NCBI GenBank assembly: GCA_037355855.1
Contig: CM074761.1
Coordinates: 5,227,346 to 5,291,345 of the forward strand
Reading direction: 5' to 3'
Source: Pseudo-nitzschia pungens
Taxonomy: Eukaryota; Bacillariophyta; Bacillariophyceae; Bacillariales; Bacillariaceae
DNA length: 64,000 nucleotides
Part shown: in pieces, positions 44,152 through 53,620 of the stretch
How the letters are laid out: the number at the start of each line of letters is the position of its first letter
Numbering within the stretch: position 1 is the first letter of the stretch
The notes under the pieces: generated by a model
What the model was told of the DNA's origin: nothing
Seen by the model: only the letters and a program-made list of their open reading frames with translations
The model's database searches: none
Translations under genes and position numbers: made by a program

Positions 44152-45285
44152 ATGAAAAGCTTTGTACCGATCCGCTCACGGAGTCTGCTGCTGCCTCTGA
44201 TGCTTGTTGTCGGATCATCGTTCTTCCGGACAGCGGCGAGATCGACGTCGAGGAGAGGTCTGCCGCTCTTTGTCGAGGCGACGCCGAAAAACACGGGCCT
44301 GGTCTCCGTATGCTTTGGAGACCGAAACCGCAGGCCAATCGCTTTTGCAACACCACGGTCAGCCAACAGGAGGAAGAGAGATGCTGTGTCTGCTTCTACG
44401 TCTACGTCTCTTCTGTCCACCACAACGACTATTGCGACAGACGACGCAAACAACAAAGGGAGCAGCGGCAGCAGCAGCAGCAACAACAACAACAACATCA
44501 ATAAGAACAATGATCAGGGCGGTGACGAGCCCCAACATACTCCCTGGAACGATCCAAAACTGGCGGAGCGAGCAAAGAGACGCAACCAGGGCCTTCGTTC
44601 GCATCAGCACGTAAATCCGTTGGCGAGAAAGTTTCAGCAGCCCACAATTCTGTCGGACAATTGGCCCGTGGACGTCTTCGAGGATCTCTCGAAACCGATC
44701 TTCCTCGACATTGGTTGCTCCCGGGGGGGATTTTTGCTGGACATGGCCACCCAGCGTCCGAACGACTACAACTATCTCGGCCTCGAAATCCGTCCGATTG
44801 TTGTCTACCACGCCCAGGACAGGGTCCTCAAACGAAACCTCACGGGACGCCTCGATTTTGTGGGTTGCAACGCAAACGTCGATCTGGATCGACTGCTGAC
44901 GCTGCTCACTACCGTCACCGAGGGAGAGGAAAGCCCCCGGGGAAGCGTCGAGATGGTCACCATCCAGTTTCCCGATCCCCATTTCAAGGCGCGGCACGCC
45001 AAGCGCCGGGTGGTCACGCAGGAGTTGGTCCGGACCCTGGCGCGCTTCATGCCGGAGGGAGCAACGGTGTACCTGCAGTCGGACGTCCAATCGGTGCTGG
45101 ACGAAATGAGGCTGCAGTTTCGGGACGACGGATCCGGCTGTTTCCGGGACGCGCACGAATCCGTCGAGGAATACATACCGGAGAACGTGCTCGGGGTTCC
45201 GACCGAGAGAGAAGTGAGCGTCTTGGAACGCGGTCTGCCCGTGTATCGTGCCAGGTTTACGCGGACCGACCGAACCGCGGTCTAG
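44152..45285 (+). CDS. trmB: tRNA (guanine-N7-)-methyltransferase, TrmB family, organelle-type
   Basis: 377 residues, no intron. TrmB transfers a methyl group from S-adenosylmethionine to G46 of tRNA. The SAM site is D186-I-G-C-S-R-G-G-F-L; L-G-L-E-I-R is the acidic ribose-binding strand end; F-V-G-C-N-A-N-V contacts adenine; Q272-F-P-D-P-H-F-K-A-R-H-A-K-R-R is the P-D-P-W-x-K-x-x-H-x-K-R-R signature with H in place of W; the end L-P-V-Y-R-A-R-F matches the family C-terminus. Spacing agrees with bacterial-type, single-subunit TrmB rather than the two-subunit eukaryotic METTL1 form. Residues 1-~25 (MKSFVPIRSRSLLLPLMLVV) resemble a signal peptide or presequence, so plastid or mitochondrial work is inferred. 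A Ser/Asn tract at ~100-120 is microsatellite-encoded. Confidence 0.88.
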   Translation: MKSFVPIRSRSLLLPLMLVVGSSFFRTAARSTSRRGLPLFVEATPKNTGLVSVCFGDRNRRPIAFATPRSANRRKRDAVSASTSTSLLSTTTTIATDDANNKGSSGSSSSNNNNNINKNNDQGGDEPQHTPWNDPKLAERAKRRNQGLRSHQHVNPLARKFQQPTILSDNWPVDVFEDLSKPIFLDIGCSRGGFLLDMATQRPNDYNYLGLEIRPIVVYHAQDRVLKRNLTGRLDFVGCNANVDLDRLLTLLTTVTEGEESPRGSVEMVTIQFPDPHFKARHAKRRVVTQELVRTLARFMPEGATVYLQSDVQSVLDEMRLQFRDDGSGCFRDAHESVEEYIPENVLGVPTEREVSVLERGLPVYRARFTRTDRTAV

Positions 45286-46662
45286 GTGATGACTCCTACT
45301 GCTACTACTAGTAGACAATGTTGCATACTAGTATAGTCGTACTATCGCATGCAAGCCATAATGTAACGGACAGATGGTTCAATCAAGAATCAATTTTAAT
45401 CAATCAAAAACCCCAGCAATAACACACCACTTCAAAACGTTTGCGGGATCCACGAGTATTTACATGTTTGGTTGCCATCCCTCCAACGGAACATTATGTT
45501 GTAGCACTATCATCTTGGCCTCCTTTGCCAAACGGGTACACGTACCCAAGCAGTTTTTTCTTCTAGTGCTAGGACTTCGTATTTCATGCGTTGATTTTGT
45601 ACGGTATGCACAAATGAGGTTTCCCACACGAATCCAAACTACAGAAATTGCACAATTCTATCTACCGTATTTTCAATAGTAATAAAATGAATGTCGCGTA
45701 AGAACTAGTATGTTCTGACATAGAGGCTACGTGTATCGGTGCTCACTAGTACGGCACTAACTGTCTACTATCATCGTCCATGCCACCAAATGCTTTGGGA
45801 GATACGTTCGTTTGGTGGTGGAGACCAATTCATACCGGTCAAAGAGGATACGAATGTTATTCTCTGGATACGAGTGCCATACCGAACCTGCCTGCTGTCC
45901 GTACTCAGTACTGGTACTGGTACTGGTATTGGTACTAGTTAGATTGGCGGGCGAAAACAACATTCTCTTTAGTCAATTGCTGGTACGTACGTAGGTAGGT
46001 AGGAAAGTATGTGAATCAATCGTTTCATCTCAACCAATTCGTATTGAGTATCATGTGACTCGTTTGCTTCATCTCACTTTTAAAAAATAATATTATCATA
46101 TCTCTAGATTGTGTGCGTGATGCATTCCAATGATTTGCCTCCTCCGGTCCGAGGAAGATTGTTATTATTGACACTCGCAAGGCACGGTACGCGTACGTGT
46201 GCTGGTGCTTTTAAATTTTGAATGTTTGATGTACCGGTACCGTATTCAGTATTCATCAGTATTAAGCATGGCAGGTGATACATTCTCCGTACTTACTCGT
46301 AGCTCCATCAAGAAAAGACACCGATTCGTAACGCACTGCTGTCGACTGCGTACTGGTACGAGTAACCTTAGTGATACTGACACGAGTATCGCTCACGATA
46401 CTCGTTGTTCCACCCAAATTTCTATTACATCGGTTGGGAGTTCAAAAAATAATTTGCGTTTGTTCGGAAGCAACGACCACAATATCAACGATAGCGCGGC
46501 ATTCCTCCGCCTTCCTTCATTCACATGTTCGAATACTCGACTTTTCATCAAGACTATGGTTCATACTACTACCGGTACTCCTTTCTCCATACTCGCCTAA
46601 ATTTGAAAATGGGCCAGCAGCTTTCGTCTTCCGGGAGGGAAAAACATGTGAGTTGATTTTTG
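45286..46662. other. gene-free spacer up to the mobile element
   Basis: AT-rich, with (TACTGG)n at 45905-45940 and (GTAG) at 45988-46002. No supported gene. The left flank of the element ends ...GATTTTTG at 46662. Confidence 0.55.
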
Positions 46663-46941
46663 AGTATCCTATGGGATACCCCGGCGCCGTCTCGGGTGTA
46701 CGTCAACTTCGGAGTGCACGTACTCTGTGCTCACATTTGTCTATACTAGGTCATACGCGGTATACACTATGTCTATTCTGTAGTGATGGCGGATTGACGA
46801 AGCTTTAGGCGAATGTGTGGTATAGCGTGCGCGCGCGTGTGCGCGGTAGCTATCTAGTCACTAACCCGAACCCTAATCGGGGTGGGACCCCTATGTAGTA
46901 GGGGTATGTAGGGTTAGTACAGTGCACAGAGAGTCCTTGCC
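46663..46941. repeat. split direct repeat B2 (279 bp)
   Basis: Starts AGTATCCTATGGGATACCCC on the + strand and ends GAGAGTCCTTGCC. Same sequence at 47297-47575. Contains CGAACCCTAATCGGGG hairpin-like DNA and an alternating GCGCGCGTGTGCGCG tract. Confidence 0.92.
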
Positions 46942-46959
46942 GGGTGGGCGGGCGGGAGT
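46942..46959 (+). other. G-quadruplex-type spacer between A2 and B2
   Basis: GGGTGGGCGGGCGGG (46942-46956) has four G triplets with one-base loops. It is absent from the equivalent edge of B1 at 47576. Confidence 0.75.
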
Positions 46960-47297
46960 TTTGTTGATCCGCTCCCACAGGGAACAGCACTCCTCATTGT
47001 CGTCGGCTTGGTGTTGGCCAAAGGACAATGAGGTGAGCAGATGGGGAAGGCATCGTCCCGCACCTCCGTGCCCGGTAGCGGCTGCGTACCTTGTGCGGGC
47101 ACCGCGTTGTGCCCGTCTACGGTACGCGCGCTGTCGGCCCTCTCGTGACACTTACCTACCTACCATTGGGACCTTCCTCACATACGTCGTAGTGCTCGTC
47201 ACGGCGCGCGCGGTAAGTTCACAGGTGGTGCGCGTGGTGGTGCGGGCGTGTCCCCACCCGCATCCTGCAGTTGCGGTGACCTGTGTCTTGCCCAACA
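46960..47297. repeat. split direct repeat A2 (338 bp)
   Basis: Starts TTTGTTGATCCGCTCCCACA and ends GTGTCTTGCCCAACA on the + strand. Same as 52756-53093. Confidence 0.92.
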
Positions 47298-47575
47298 GTA
47301 TCCTATGGGATACCCCGGCGCCGTCTCGGGTGTACGTCAACTTCGGAGTGCACGTACTCTGTGCTCACATTTGTCTATACTAGGTCATACGCGGTATACA
47401 CTATGTCTATTCTGTAGTGATGGCGGATTGACGAAGCTTTAGGCGAATGTGTGGTATAGCGTGCGCGCGCGTGTGCGCGGTAGCTATCTAGTCACTAACC
47501 CGAACCCTAATCGGGGTGGGACCCCTATGTAGTAGGGGTATGTAGGGTTAGTACAGTGCACAGAGAGTCCTTGCC
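47297..47575. repeat. split direct repeat B1 (279 bp)
   Basis: Same sequence as 46663-46941 and directly abutting A2; the A at 47297 can belong to either. Confidence 0.92.
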
Positions 47576-47721
47576 ACAACGGGTGGAGAGGAGAGTTCGT
47601 GAACCCGCTCGAAGAGGGGGTGAAGCGCGAATGGAAGATCGAGCCACCGCCACTCTCGAAGTTGACGAGTACAGCCGGAAAAAAAAAAAAAATAAAATAA
47701 AAAATAGGGTGGGAGGGTTGT

Positions 47722-49170
47722 CTAACGGGGCTTAAAGCGCAGGGCGCGAACAGTTAGGCAACCTATGCGGCGTTCGCGGGAGCCGGAGCAGGGTGGTCCC
47801 ACGGGGGCCGGAGCAAGTGGGCCCACGACGGGGGCCGGGGGAAGGGGGGCGGTGGAGGCGCGTGTGGGAGGAAAGACAAAGGCGTAGCTTGAGGTCGGAG
47901 CGAGCGTGCTGCGGGAAGCGCCGTAGGCGGTGGCAACATTCGCCATGAAGCTAGCTTGGGTGGTCTTCGCGGGAAATTGGCACAAGACCTTGCCCCGTGT
48001 TGAGCAAGGGAAAAGGAGACGGCCATTAGGGATGACGACACCAAAGACGTAGTGCCCGTGGTAGTCAATAAGGGTGGGGACGTGGAGGCACAGGAGGAAG
48101 GGGCAGGCGGTGGTGCCCATACGGGTGGTCACGTCGTCGCCGGGGGAGGACTCAAGCCCAAAGGCGTTGAGAGTAGCGACCAAGGCCTGGTTAGGGTCGG
48201 GGCTGGTCGAAAGCGGGACGTCGAGGGAAGGACGGGCGGTGGTAACGCAGGCCAGGAGACGGTCGATGGCGGCGGTGGTGGGTGCCGGGACGGGCTCGGC
48301 GTAGTGAACCCCGTGGTAGACGGTATAGGCAAGGCGGAAGTTGGTGACAGCGGTTTGGTAGTGGGGGCCGTAAGGATGGACCATGTCGAGTGTATCCAAG
48401 GCAGAGGCAACAGCCGCACCCGCGGGGTTGGCGTACAGGGTTTGCAACTTGGCGAGCCACGGGCGGGGGCCGGTGGGAGTCGCGAGCGGGCGGTCCGAGT
48501 AGCAGGTGAGGTTTCGATTGGCAGAGGTGAGCGGAAGAGTGTTCAGGACCTTTCGGTCGGAAGGAGGGCTGCTGAGGTTGCCCTCAAGGAGGGCGATGGT
48601 CAACGAGATGGCAGTAGACGCAGGCTGGGCAGGGTCGCGTGGGGCAGGCGGGCCCGGGATTGGGAGGACAGGAGCAGGATTTTCCGCGGGCGCGGGCGGT
48701 GCTTCCACCGTCCCGTGGGCGAGGGGAGCTAAAGGGAAAGGAGAGTCGGGATCGGAGGAACGGATGGAAAGCGAGGAGGTTCTGGAATGGGTTCGGGCGG
48801 ACGCGGACGTGGGCGAGTCGCCGACGGACAGGGGAGGGTCCTCCGGGATGCCCTGAGAGGGAAAGAGGGTCTTGAGGTCTTTGGCGTGGGTGGAAGCTCG
48901 GGGCCAGTCGCCTTTGGAGCAAGCGCCGAGGAAATCGACGTAAAGGCCGACGTAAGTCTCAAAGTCCTGGAGGGAGGAAGGTGGGAGGTCAACCGGGAGG
49001 GTGAAGGGGGGGCGAAACGGAGCGGTGGGGGCGGCCGCTTCGAGGGTGGCGCCGTGGCGGTTGAAACAACGGTAGACGCCGATGGGGGTTGGGTTGGTGA
49101 TGAGGTTGATGGCCTGGCTCATGGTGTCGAGGAGGCGTCGGGCCCTCGCGAGGAACGAGGTGGCAAGCAT
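47722..49170 (-). CDS. element protein of unknown function, downstream of the recombinase
   Basis: 482 residues, last ORF of the element. Pro/Ala/Ser/Thr-rich, with a structured N-terminal ~120 residues (S-Q-A-I-N-L-I-T-N, Y-V-G-L-Y-V-D-F-L-G-A-C) and a structured stretch near 370-430 (P-F-L-L-C-L-H-V-P-T-L-I-D-Y-H-G-H-Y-V-F). No zinc knuckle, hydrolase or polymerase motif recognised. In Ngaro elements an extra ORF is common, but similarity was not established. An ATG at residue 17 is an alternative start. Confidence 0.55.
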   Translation of the reverse strand: MLATSFLARARRLLDTMSQAINLITNPTPIGVYRCFNRHGATLEAAAPTAPFRPPFTLPVDLPPSSLQDFETYVGLYVDFLGACSKGDWPRASTHAKDLKTLFPSQGIPEDPPLSVGDSPTSASARTHSRTSSLSIRSSDPDSPFPLAPLAHGTVEAPPAPAENPAPVLPIPGPPAPRDPAQPASTAISLTIALLEGNLSSPPSDRKVLNTLPLTSANRNLTCYSDRPLATPTGPRPWLAKLQTLYANPAGAAVASALDTLDMVHPYGPHYQTAVTNFRLAYTVYHGVHYAEPVPAPTTAAIDRLLACVTTARPSLDVPLSTSPDPNQALVATLNAFGLESSPGDDVTTRMGTTACPFLLCLHVPTLIDYHGHYVFGVVIPNGRLLFPCSTRGKVLCQFPAKTTQASFMANVATAYGASRSTLAPTSSYAFVFPPTRASTAPLPPAPVVGPLAPAPVGPPCSGSRERRIGCLTVRALRFKPR

Positions 49171-49507
49171 GGTGGGAGCGGCAACAAAGCTAGGTGGTGT
49201 TTGGGAAGAAGCCCAGGGTGGGGATTATGCGAAGACCAGTGGAGGGGGGCAAAAAGGACTCGGTCCGTGGGCAAGCACGAGAAGAGGGGACCGGGCGAAA
49301 CCATGGTCAGGGGTAGGGAGAGGAGGAGGAGAAACGGTGGAAAAACCATGCTGAAACGGAAAATAGATCGTAAAATAAAACGTGTTTGTTGTAAAATAAA
49401 ACGGGGTGTAACTGGTCGCTTAGTAAGGGATGTGTACGGAGGCGATCGTGGGAGGTTAGGCATCGTGGGGGGGGAGTAGACACGGATGTGGAAGAAGACC
49501 GTGAAAG

Positions 49508-50005
49508 TTACCAGCGGTCGGGGGGCCGGGCGGCGCCAGCCGTGAGGATGGCGTTATGCTGGTGAGAGAGGATGTGGAGGTCGCGGGTGTAAATTTGCCA
49601 CGAATCGCTGTTCCACCGGAGCTGTTTTTTGATAAATTCGGGAGACGCGCCGGCGGCCTGGAAAATGCAGCACGCGCCAACGCGAAAAGAATGACATGTG
49701 AATTTTTTGAGGGCGGACGGAGAAGTGACGCCGTAGACGTCGCGGGCAAGGGAGCGGAGGGTGGTCTCGACGTCGGAGTCGACCACGTAAACGGCCACCT
49801 TGGGGCAGGGGCTGTAGACTGCGAGGGGGCCCGCCAAAGGGCCGGGATGGGGGGCCCATGCGGGAAAGAGGCGATAATAGCGGGCCAGGATGCGCAACCA
49901 CGCCGCGACCAAATCGAGGGAAGCGGTTGAGTTGCGAGAAAATCCTTTCACAGCATTCCGTTCGCCATTCTTTTGCCATCGCCATCGGACGCAGACACGC
50001 ATCAC
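49508..50005 (-). CDS. C-terminal part of a tyrosine recombinase
   Basis: 165 residues. The catalytic half of a tyrosine recombinase/integrase is visible: C-H-S-F-R-V-G-A (H-x-x-R), ~26 residues later L-R-W-N-S-D-S-W-Q-I-Y-T-R with the W and the nucleophile Tyr, all with normal spacing. Upstream V-R-W-R-W-Q-K-N-G-E-R-N matches the strand pair after the first catalytic Arg. The first Arg and the N-terminal DNA-binding domain are missing; the reading frame before 50005 belongs to another protein. The start overlaps the stop of the ORF at 50002-51162 (ATGA-type overlap). So it is either truncated or expressed by fusion, frameshift or splicing. The enzyme family joins circular element DNA to the target. 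Confidence 0.75.
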   Translation of the reverse strand: MMRVCVRWRWQKNGERNAVKGFSRNSTASLDLVAAWLRILARYYRLFPAWAPHPGPLAGPLAVYSPCPKVAVYVVDSDVETTLRSLARDVYGVTSPSALKKFTCHSFRVGACCIFQAAGASPEFIKKQLRWNSDSWQIYTRDLHILSHQHNAILTAGAARPPDRW

Positions 50006-51162
50006 GGGGCTGGGGGAGGCGAGGCCGAGGGGATGGGGGAGGAGGCTTTGGCTTTGTCGTCGGCTGGCGAGGGGGTGCGTGAGTGGTCGGCGCGTTGGGG
50101 GCCGGTGGTGCCGGACTGGGTATGGCGAGGTTTCTTGCTGTCGCGGGGGTTGTCAGGCTCGTGGGAGGACCGGGAGCGGGCGCGGTCGGCGACGCGTCTG
50201 TGGTTTTCCCACCAGAAGAAAGTCGCGGGAGGGGTAGAGAAAGTATTGAGGTGCTGGCCGTATGTTGCCTGTTCGATGAGTCGGTTGAGGGCGTTGAAAT
50301 TGTCACGAGCACTGACGTAGCCCTTGGAGGGCAATGGGGCATCGGTGGAGACGTGGGTAAGGACTTCTTGGATTTGTGCAAGGACGAAGACGGAGACCAT
50401 ACCTTCCTGGAGCATGGTAATCATGCTATGGCGGAGGTGGGGTTGGGTCTGGACCGTGCGTTCGATCCACGCCGATGTGCGTGGTGAAGTCATAGTGTTG
50501 AGGAGTTGTGCGATGCCTTTGTACAGGACACTTTGTTCGGCGTCTTTGGAGAGGGTGCGGAGGAAGAGGAGGAGGTTGTGGCCGGCATGAATCTCATCGT
50601 TGGGGTGGGTTTGGGAGCCGTCGATGAAGAGGGTAGTGTTGGTAGTACGGGTGCGTCGACGGGAGTTTTCTTCGTGGAGCGCCTCGGATTCGTAGGAGCG
50701 GACCGATTGGGTCCGGGACTTAAAGGAGGTGCTGTTCGGGGGAACGCGGAGGAGATTGAAGATCGAGAATGCGGTATCGAGGCAGTCGGCATTGTCTCCA
50801 AGCGGGGAGGAGATGACGATGAAGTTGGTGATGACTTTGAGGAGGGTGCGGTCAAACATGCCGCGGGTGATGCGGTTGTAGGTAAGGGTGTTCCCGGTGT
50901 GACATTTGGTTTGCATACGGGAGAGCTCGCCGTTGAAGATGTCTACCTGTTGGGAGACGTTTTTGTTGTTAAAAATTTCGATAATGGTAGGGTAGAGTGT
51001 GGCGTGGCGTACGGTGAGCGTGGTGCCCTCCCCCTCGATCCGGGCAAGGGCTGCACTCCAGGAGAGCGCCGGTCGAGTGAGGGTGGTGCGGTCGTTGTCG
51101 CTGCGCGCGGTGGACGGGGGTGCGTCTGTAGTGCAGACGACCTCGGTGAGGAGTGTGCGCAT
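50002..51162 (-). CDS. element structural-like protein, second half
   Basis: 386 residues. Helical, polar central part (e.g. N-K-N-V-S-Q-Q-V-D-I-F-N, L-L-F-L-R-T-L-S-K-D-A-E-Q-S-V-L-Y) and a basic, Ser/Pro-rich C-terminus with P-R-D-S-K-K-P-R-H. Position before the recombinase and composition fit a Gag-like protein (inference only). The same frame stays open and sensible upstream of its ATG (L-T-L-P-L-P-G-Q-F-T-H-A-D), so with one base less near 51190-51260 it would continue the ORF at 50969-52111. Confidence 0.5.
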   Translation of the reverse strand: MRTLLTEVVCTTDAPPSTARSDNDRTTLTRPALSWSAALARIEGEGTTLTVRHATLYPTIIEIFNNKNVSQQVDIFNGELSRMQTKCHTGNTLTYNRITRGMFDRTLLKVITNFIVISSPLGDNADCLDTAFSIFNLLRVPPNSTSFKSRTQSVRSYESEALHEENSRRRTRTTNTTLFIDGSQTHPNDEIHAGHNLLLFLRTLSKDAEQSVLYKGIAQLLNTMTSPRTSAWIERTVQTQPHLRHSMITMLQEGMVSVFVLAQIQEVLTHVSTDAPLPSKGYVSARDNFNALNRLIEQATYGQHLNTFSTPPATFFWWENHRRVADRARSRSSHEPDNPRDSKKPRHTQSGTTGPQRADHSRTPSPADDKAKASSPIPSASPPPAP

Positions 51163-52111
51163 GTCGGCGTGGGTAAATTGCCCCGGCAGGGGGAGGGTCA
51201 GTGCGTGGGGTCTCGGGGTTGCCGGTGGCAGGGTTAGCCGGGGGTAGGGTAGAACAGAGGTCGCGTAGGCGGGCGAGACGGATTCCGAGTATTAGCGGTT
51301 GGGAGGTATCCACGCAGGAGGGGGTGGGGTTGGAATGCCGCAGGCGGGTCGGGGTTGGGTTGAGGGCGTGCTGTGGGAGTTGGGCGAGGATGGCGTGGCC
51401 GCTTTGTCCTTCGGTGGTCCAATTCTCCTTGTGGAAGAGTTGGTGGTGGGTGTGGAAGCTGTGGCCGGAGTTCTTGGTGTGGAGGAAACAGAGGGCTTTC
51501 CACCAAGCAGTAAATCCTTCGTCATAGGTGTTGGGAGGGAGGGGTTCGCCGAGACGAGTGCCTGTGGGGATGGCGAGTGTGGCGGGCCACATTGTAGGGA
51601 GGAGGACGAACTGGGGGGTGGTGGCGGCCGTTCCGTCGTGGCCGAGGTCGGTGGGACCAACCTGTGTCTTAGAATCAGTGGCGCGCATGAAACTGTCGGG
51701 GAGGTGGGTGGGATCGGTCCAGGTTCGGAAAAGTGCGGCGGAGGTTTGGGGGGCAATACCAAGGAAGCTCGTGTGGAAGGAAGACGGGGGGATAGCGACG
51801 AGGGTGTCGGATTGGATGGAGTCGGACGGAATACCAACGTAGTGAAGGGTGTCGTCGTCGGCTGTCCATGCAACGAGGGAGTGGATACACTGGAGAACGT
51901 GGTGTTCGTCGAGGTATGCGTACCTGGGGTGCAGGGTGTGCAACAAGTTGGAAAGGTGGGCGACGTTTGCCGCTTTTCCGAGGGAGAGGAGGAATGATTT
52001 GCGGGTCTTGTCGGTTGTGTCGCGTTTTGTCGGAGGTGCCTCGGAGAAATTCAGGAGGCCGGAAGATAGGCAACGCATCTGGAGCTGGGTTAGTTCCGGG
52101 ACGGGGGGCAT
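50969..52111 (-). CDS. element structural-like protein, first half
   Basis: 380 residues from the ATG at 52111 (M-P-P-V-P-E-L-T-Q-L-Q-M-R-C). The first ~290 residues look like ordinary protein (H-P-R-Y-A-Y-L-D-E-H-H-V-L-Q-C-I-H-S-L-V); the last ~80 become His/Arg/Pro-rich, typical of an out-of-frame read, and overlap the next ORF. No known domain. Best read as the N-terminal half of one ~700-residue protein broken by a single extra base. Confidence 0.5.
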   Translation of the reverse strand: MPPVPELTQLQMRCLSSGLLNFSEAPPTKRDTTDKTRKSFLLSLGKAANVAHLSNLLHTLHPRYAYLDEHHVLQCIHSLVAWTADDDTLHYVGIPSDSIQSDTLVAIPPSSFHTSFLGIAPQTSAALFRTWTDPTHLPDSFMRATDSKTQVGPTDLGHDGTAATTPQFVLLPTMWPATLAIPTGTRLGEPLPPNTYDEGFTAWWKALCFLHTKNSGHSFHTHHQLFHKENWTTEGQSGHAILAQLPQHALNPTPTRLRHSNPTPSCVDTSQPLILGIRLARLRDLCSTLPPANPATGNPETPRTDPPPAGAIYPRRHAHTPHRGRLHYRRTPVHRAQRQRPHHPHSTGALLECSPCPDRGGGHHAHRTPRHTLPYHYRNF

Positions 52112-52755
52112 GGTGTGTGTTCGGGAGTGGTGTGTGTGGTTGGATTGCAGGCGAGATCGGTTTTGTGAGGGTGGGGGGATGGATGCGCTGGGGAAGGGTT
52201 GGGTGGGAATTTGTGAATTGGCGAGGGTAAGTGTCAGAAGAGGGGCTGGCGAGGGGATGTGTCGACGGTTCGAGCGCTGGGGGAAAATGTCAACGGTTCG
52301 ATCGCGCTGGTTGGCGAGGGGTGGTGTCAAGATTGGTGTCAAAATTTGGGGCTGGCGCGCGGGGGTATCTCTGTGTAGGGGATAGGGGAAACCGCGTTTT
52401 TTGGTTGGCGGGGCGGGCAGTCCGGGGCGGGTTGTCCCTGGGTGGTCGGCGGGACCGGGTGGTGGGGGTATGGGTGGGGTAGCCAGCCAGTGGGAAGTCG
52501 CGTGGTGTAGGCGACGGGGTGGGAGTGATCGGCAGGATCGTGATCGACAGGATCGGGGTGGTGTTGGGGTGGGCAGTGTGCTGGGGTAGCCAGCAGGGGG
52601 GCACGGTGTGGTCCGGGGTTGATCGGCAGGATCGTGATCGGCTGGATCGGGGGCTGGGGTAGCCAGCGTGCTGGGGTAGCCAGCGTGTGGGCGTGGGTGG
52701 TGTTGGTATTGGTGTGTATTGTGTGGAGGTGTATGGCTGGGGAGAAAGGAATAGG

Positions 52756-53093
52756 TTTGTTGATCCGCTCCCACAGGGAACAGCACTCCTCATTGTCGTC
52801 GGCTTGGTGTTGGCCAAAGGACAATGAGGTGAGCAGATGGGGAAGGCATCGTCCCGCACCTCCGTGCCCGGTAGCGGCTGCGTACCTTGTGCGGGCACCG
52901 CGTTGTGCCCGTCTACGGTACGCGCGCTGTCGGCCCTCTCGTGACACTTACCTACCTACCATTGGGACCTTCCTCACATACGTCGTAGTGCTCGTCACGG
53001 CGCGCGCGGTAAGTTCACAGGTGGTGCGCGTGGTGGTGCGGGCGTGTCCCCACCCGCATCCTGCAGTTGCGGTGACCTGTGTCTTGCCCAACA
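52756..53093. repeat. split direct repeat A1 (338 bp)
   Basis: 5' end of the element on its coding strand. Same sequence as 46960-47297. Between it and the first ATG (52111) lies a ~640-bp leader with GATCGGCAGGATCG and TAGCCAGC repeats. Confidence 0.92.
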
Positions 53094-53620
53094 ATCGTAC
53101 TCGAAGCAATCCCTTGTTTTGACAAAAGCCCTAACCGCCCTAACGTACAAACTATGTCATTCTTGACTCTGAGTCGTTGGAGCAGGAGTCTGTCATTCTG
53201 TCATTCTGGCATTTGGAATCTCATCTATGATCCTAAAATTTGATATTGGGTCGACAGACATGGTTGGAGTTGACAGACAGAAGAATTTTTTTCGCGGAGT
53301 ATCACATTCCTTTTCGGCGACAGTGGAGGATCACATAATTCTAAGCTTGGCGCCTTGCTAATCAACGGAAAAACCTTGGCACATGGATAAAGACGCATAG
53401 AATATGATATTTTGCCGCTTGCAATAAACGACTGACCGAAGCCATCATCGGAAAGCAACAAACAGTGAAAGGCCCCTTCTTAGTCTATCCCCTACCGTAC
53501 CGGTAACTCTACCTGGTACACTCCTCCAGACTACTAAATACCGAAGTTTCGACTCATCTTATTTCTAAACCATCAATCGGAGGAAAAGTTGGGTCGAGAG
53601 GAGTAGAGCACCGCAATTCC
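53094..53620. other. right flank of the element and promoter region
   Basis: Normal AT content returns at 53094 (ATCGTACTCG). No gene before 53621. TGTCATTCTGTCATTCTGG is a short direct repeat at 53190-53210. Confidence 0.55.

Larger units (their letters stand above)
46663..53093 (-). mobile_element. tyrosine-recombinase element with split direct repeats
   Basis: 6431 bp, GC-rich. Read on the minus strand the order is A1 (53093-52756), coding interior, B1 (47575-47297), A2 (47297-46960), an 18-bp spacer, B2 (46941-46663). A1 and A2 are 338 bp each; B1 and B2 are 279 bp each; each pair reads as identical and is directly repeated. This A1-ORFs-B1-A2-B2 layout is the split-direct-repeat arrangement of PAT/Ngaro-type tyrosine-recombinase retrotransposons. 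The internal B1-A2 joint (CCCAACAGTATCC on +) has the same sequence as the joint expected when the element circularises. No target-site duplication is seen, as expected for recombinase insertion. No reverse transcriptase or RNase H motif was found. Near-identical repeats imply recent insertion. Confidence 0.85.

Noticed and set aside
48052..52385. Plus-strand open frames inside the mobile element
   Set aside because: Gly/Arg-rich shadows of C-rich coding on the minus strand; the recombinase motif fixes the real strand.
46958..53093. Simple LTR retrotransposon with 338-bp LTRs
   Set aside because: The second repeat pair interleaves with the first, ends lack TG...CA, no target duplication is seen and the integrase is a tyrosine recombinase.
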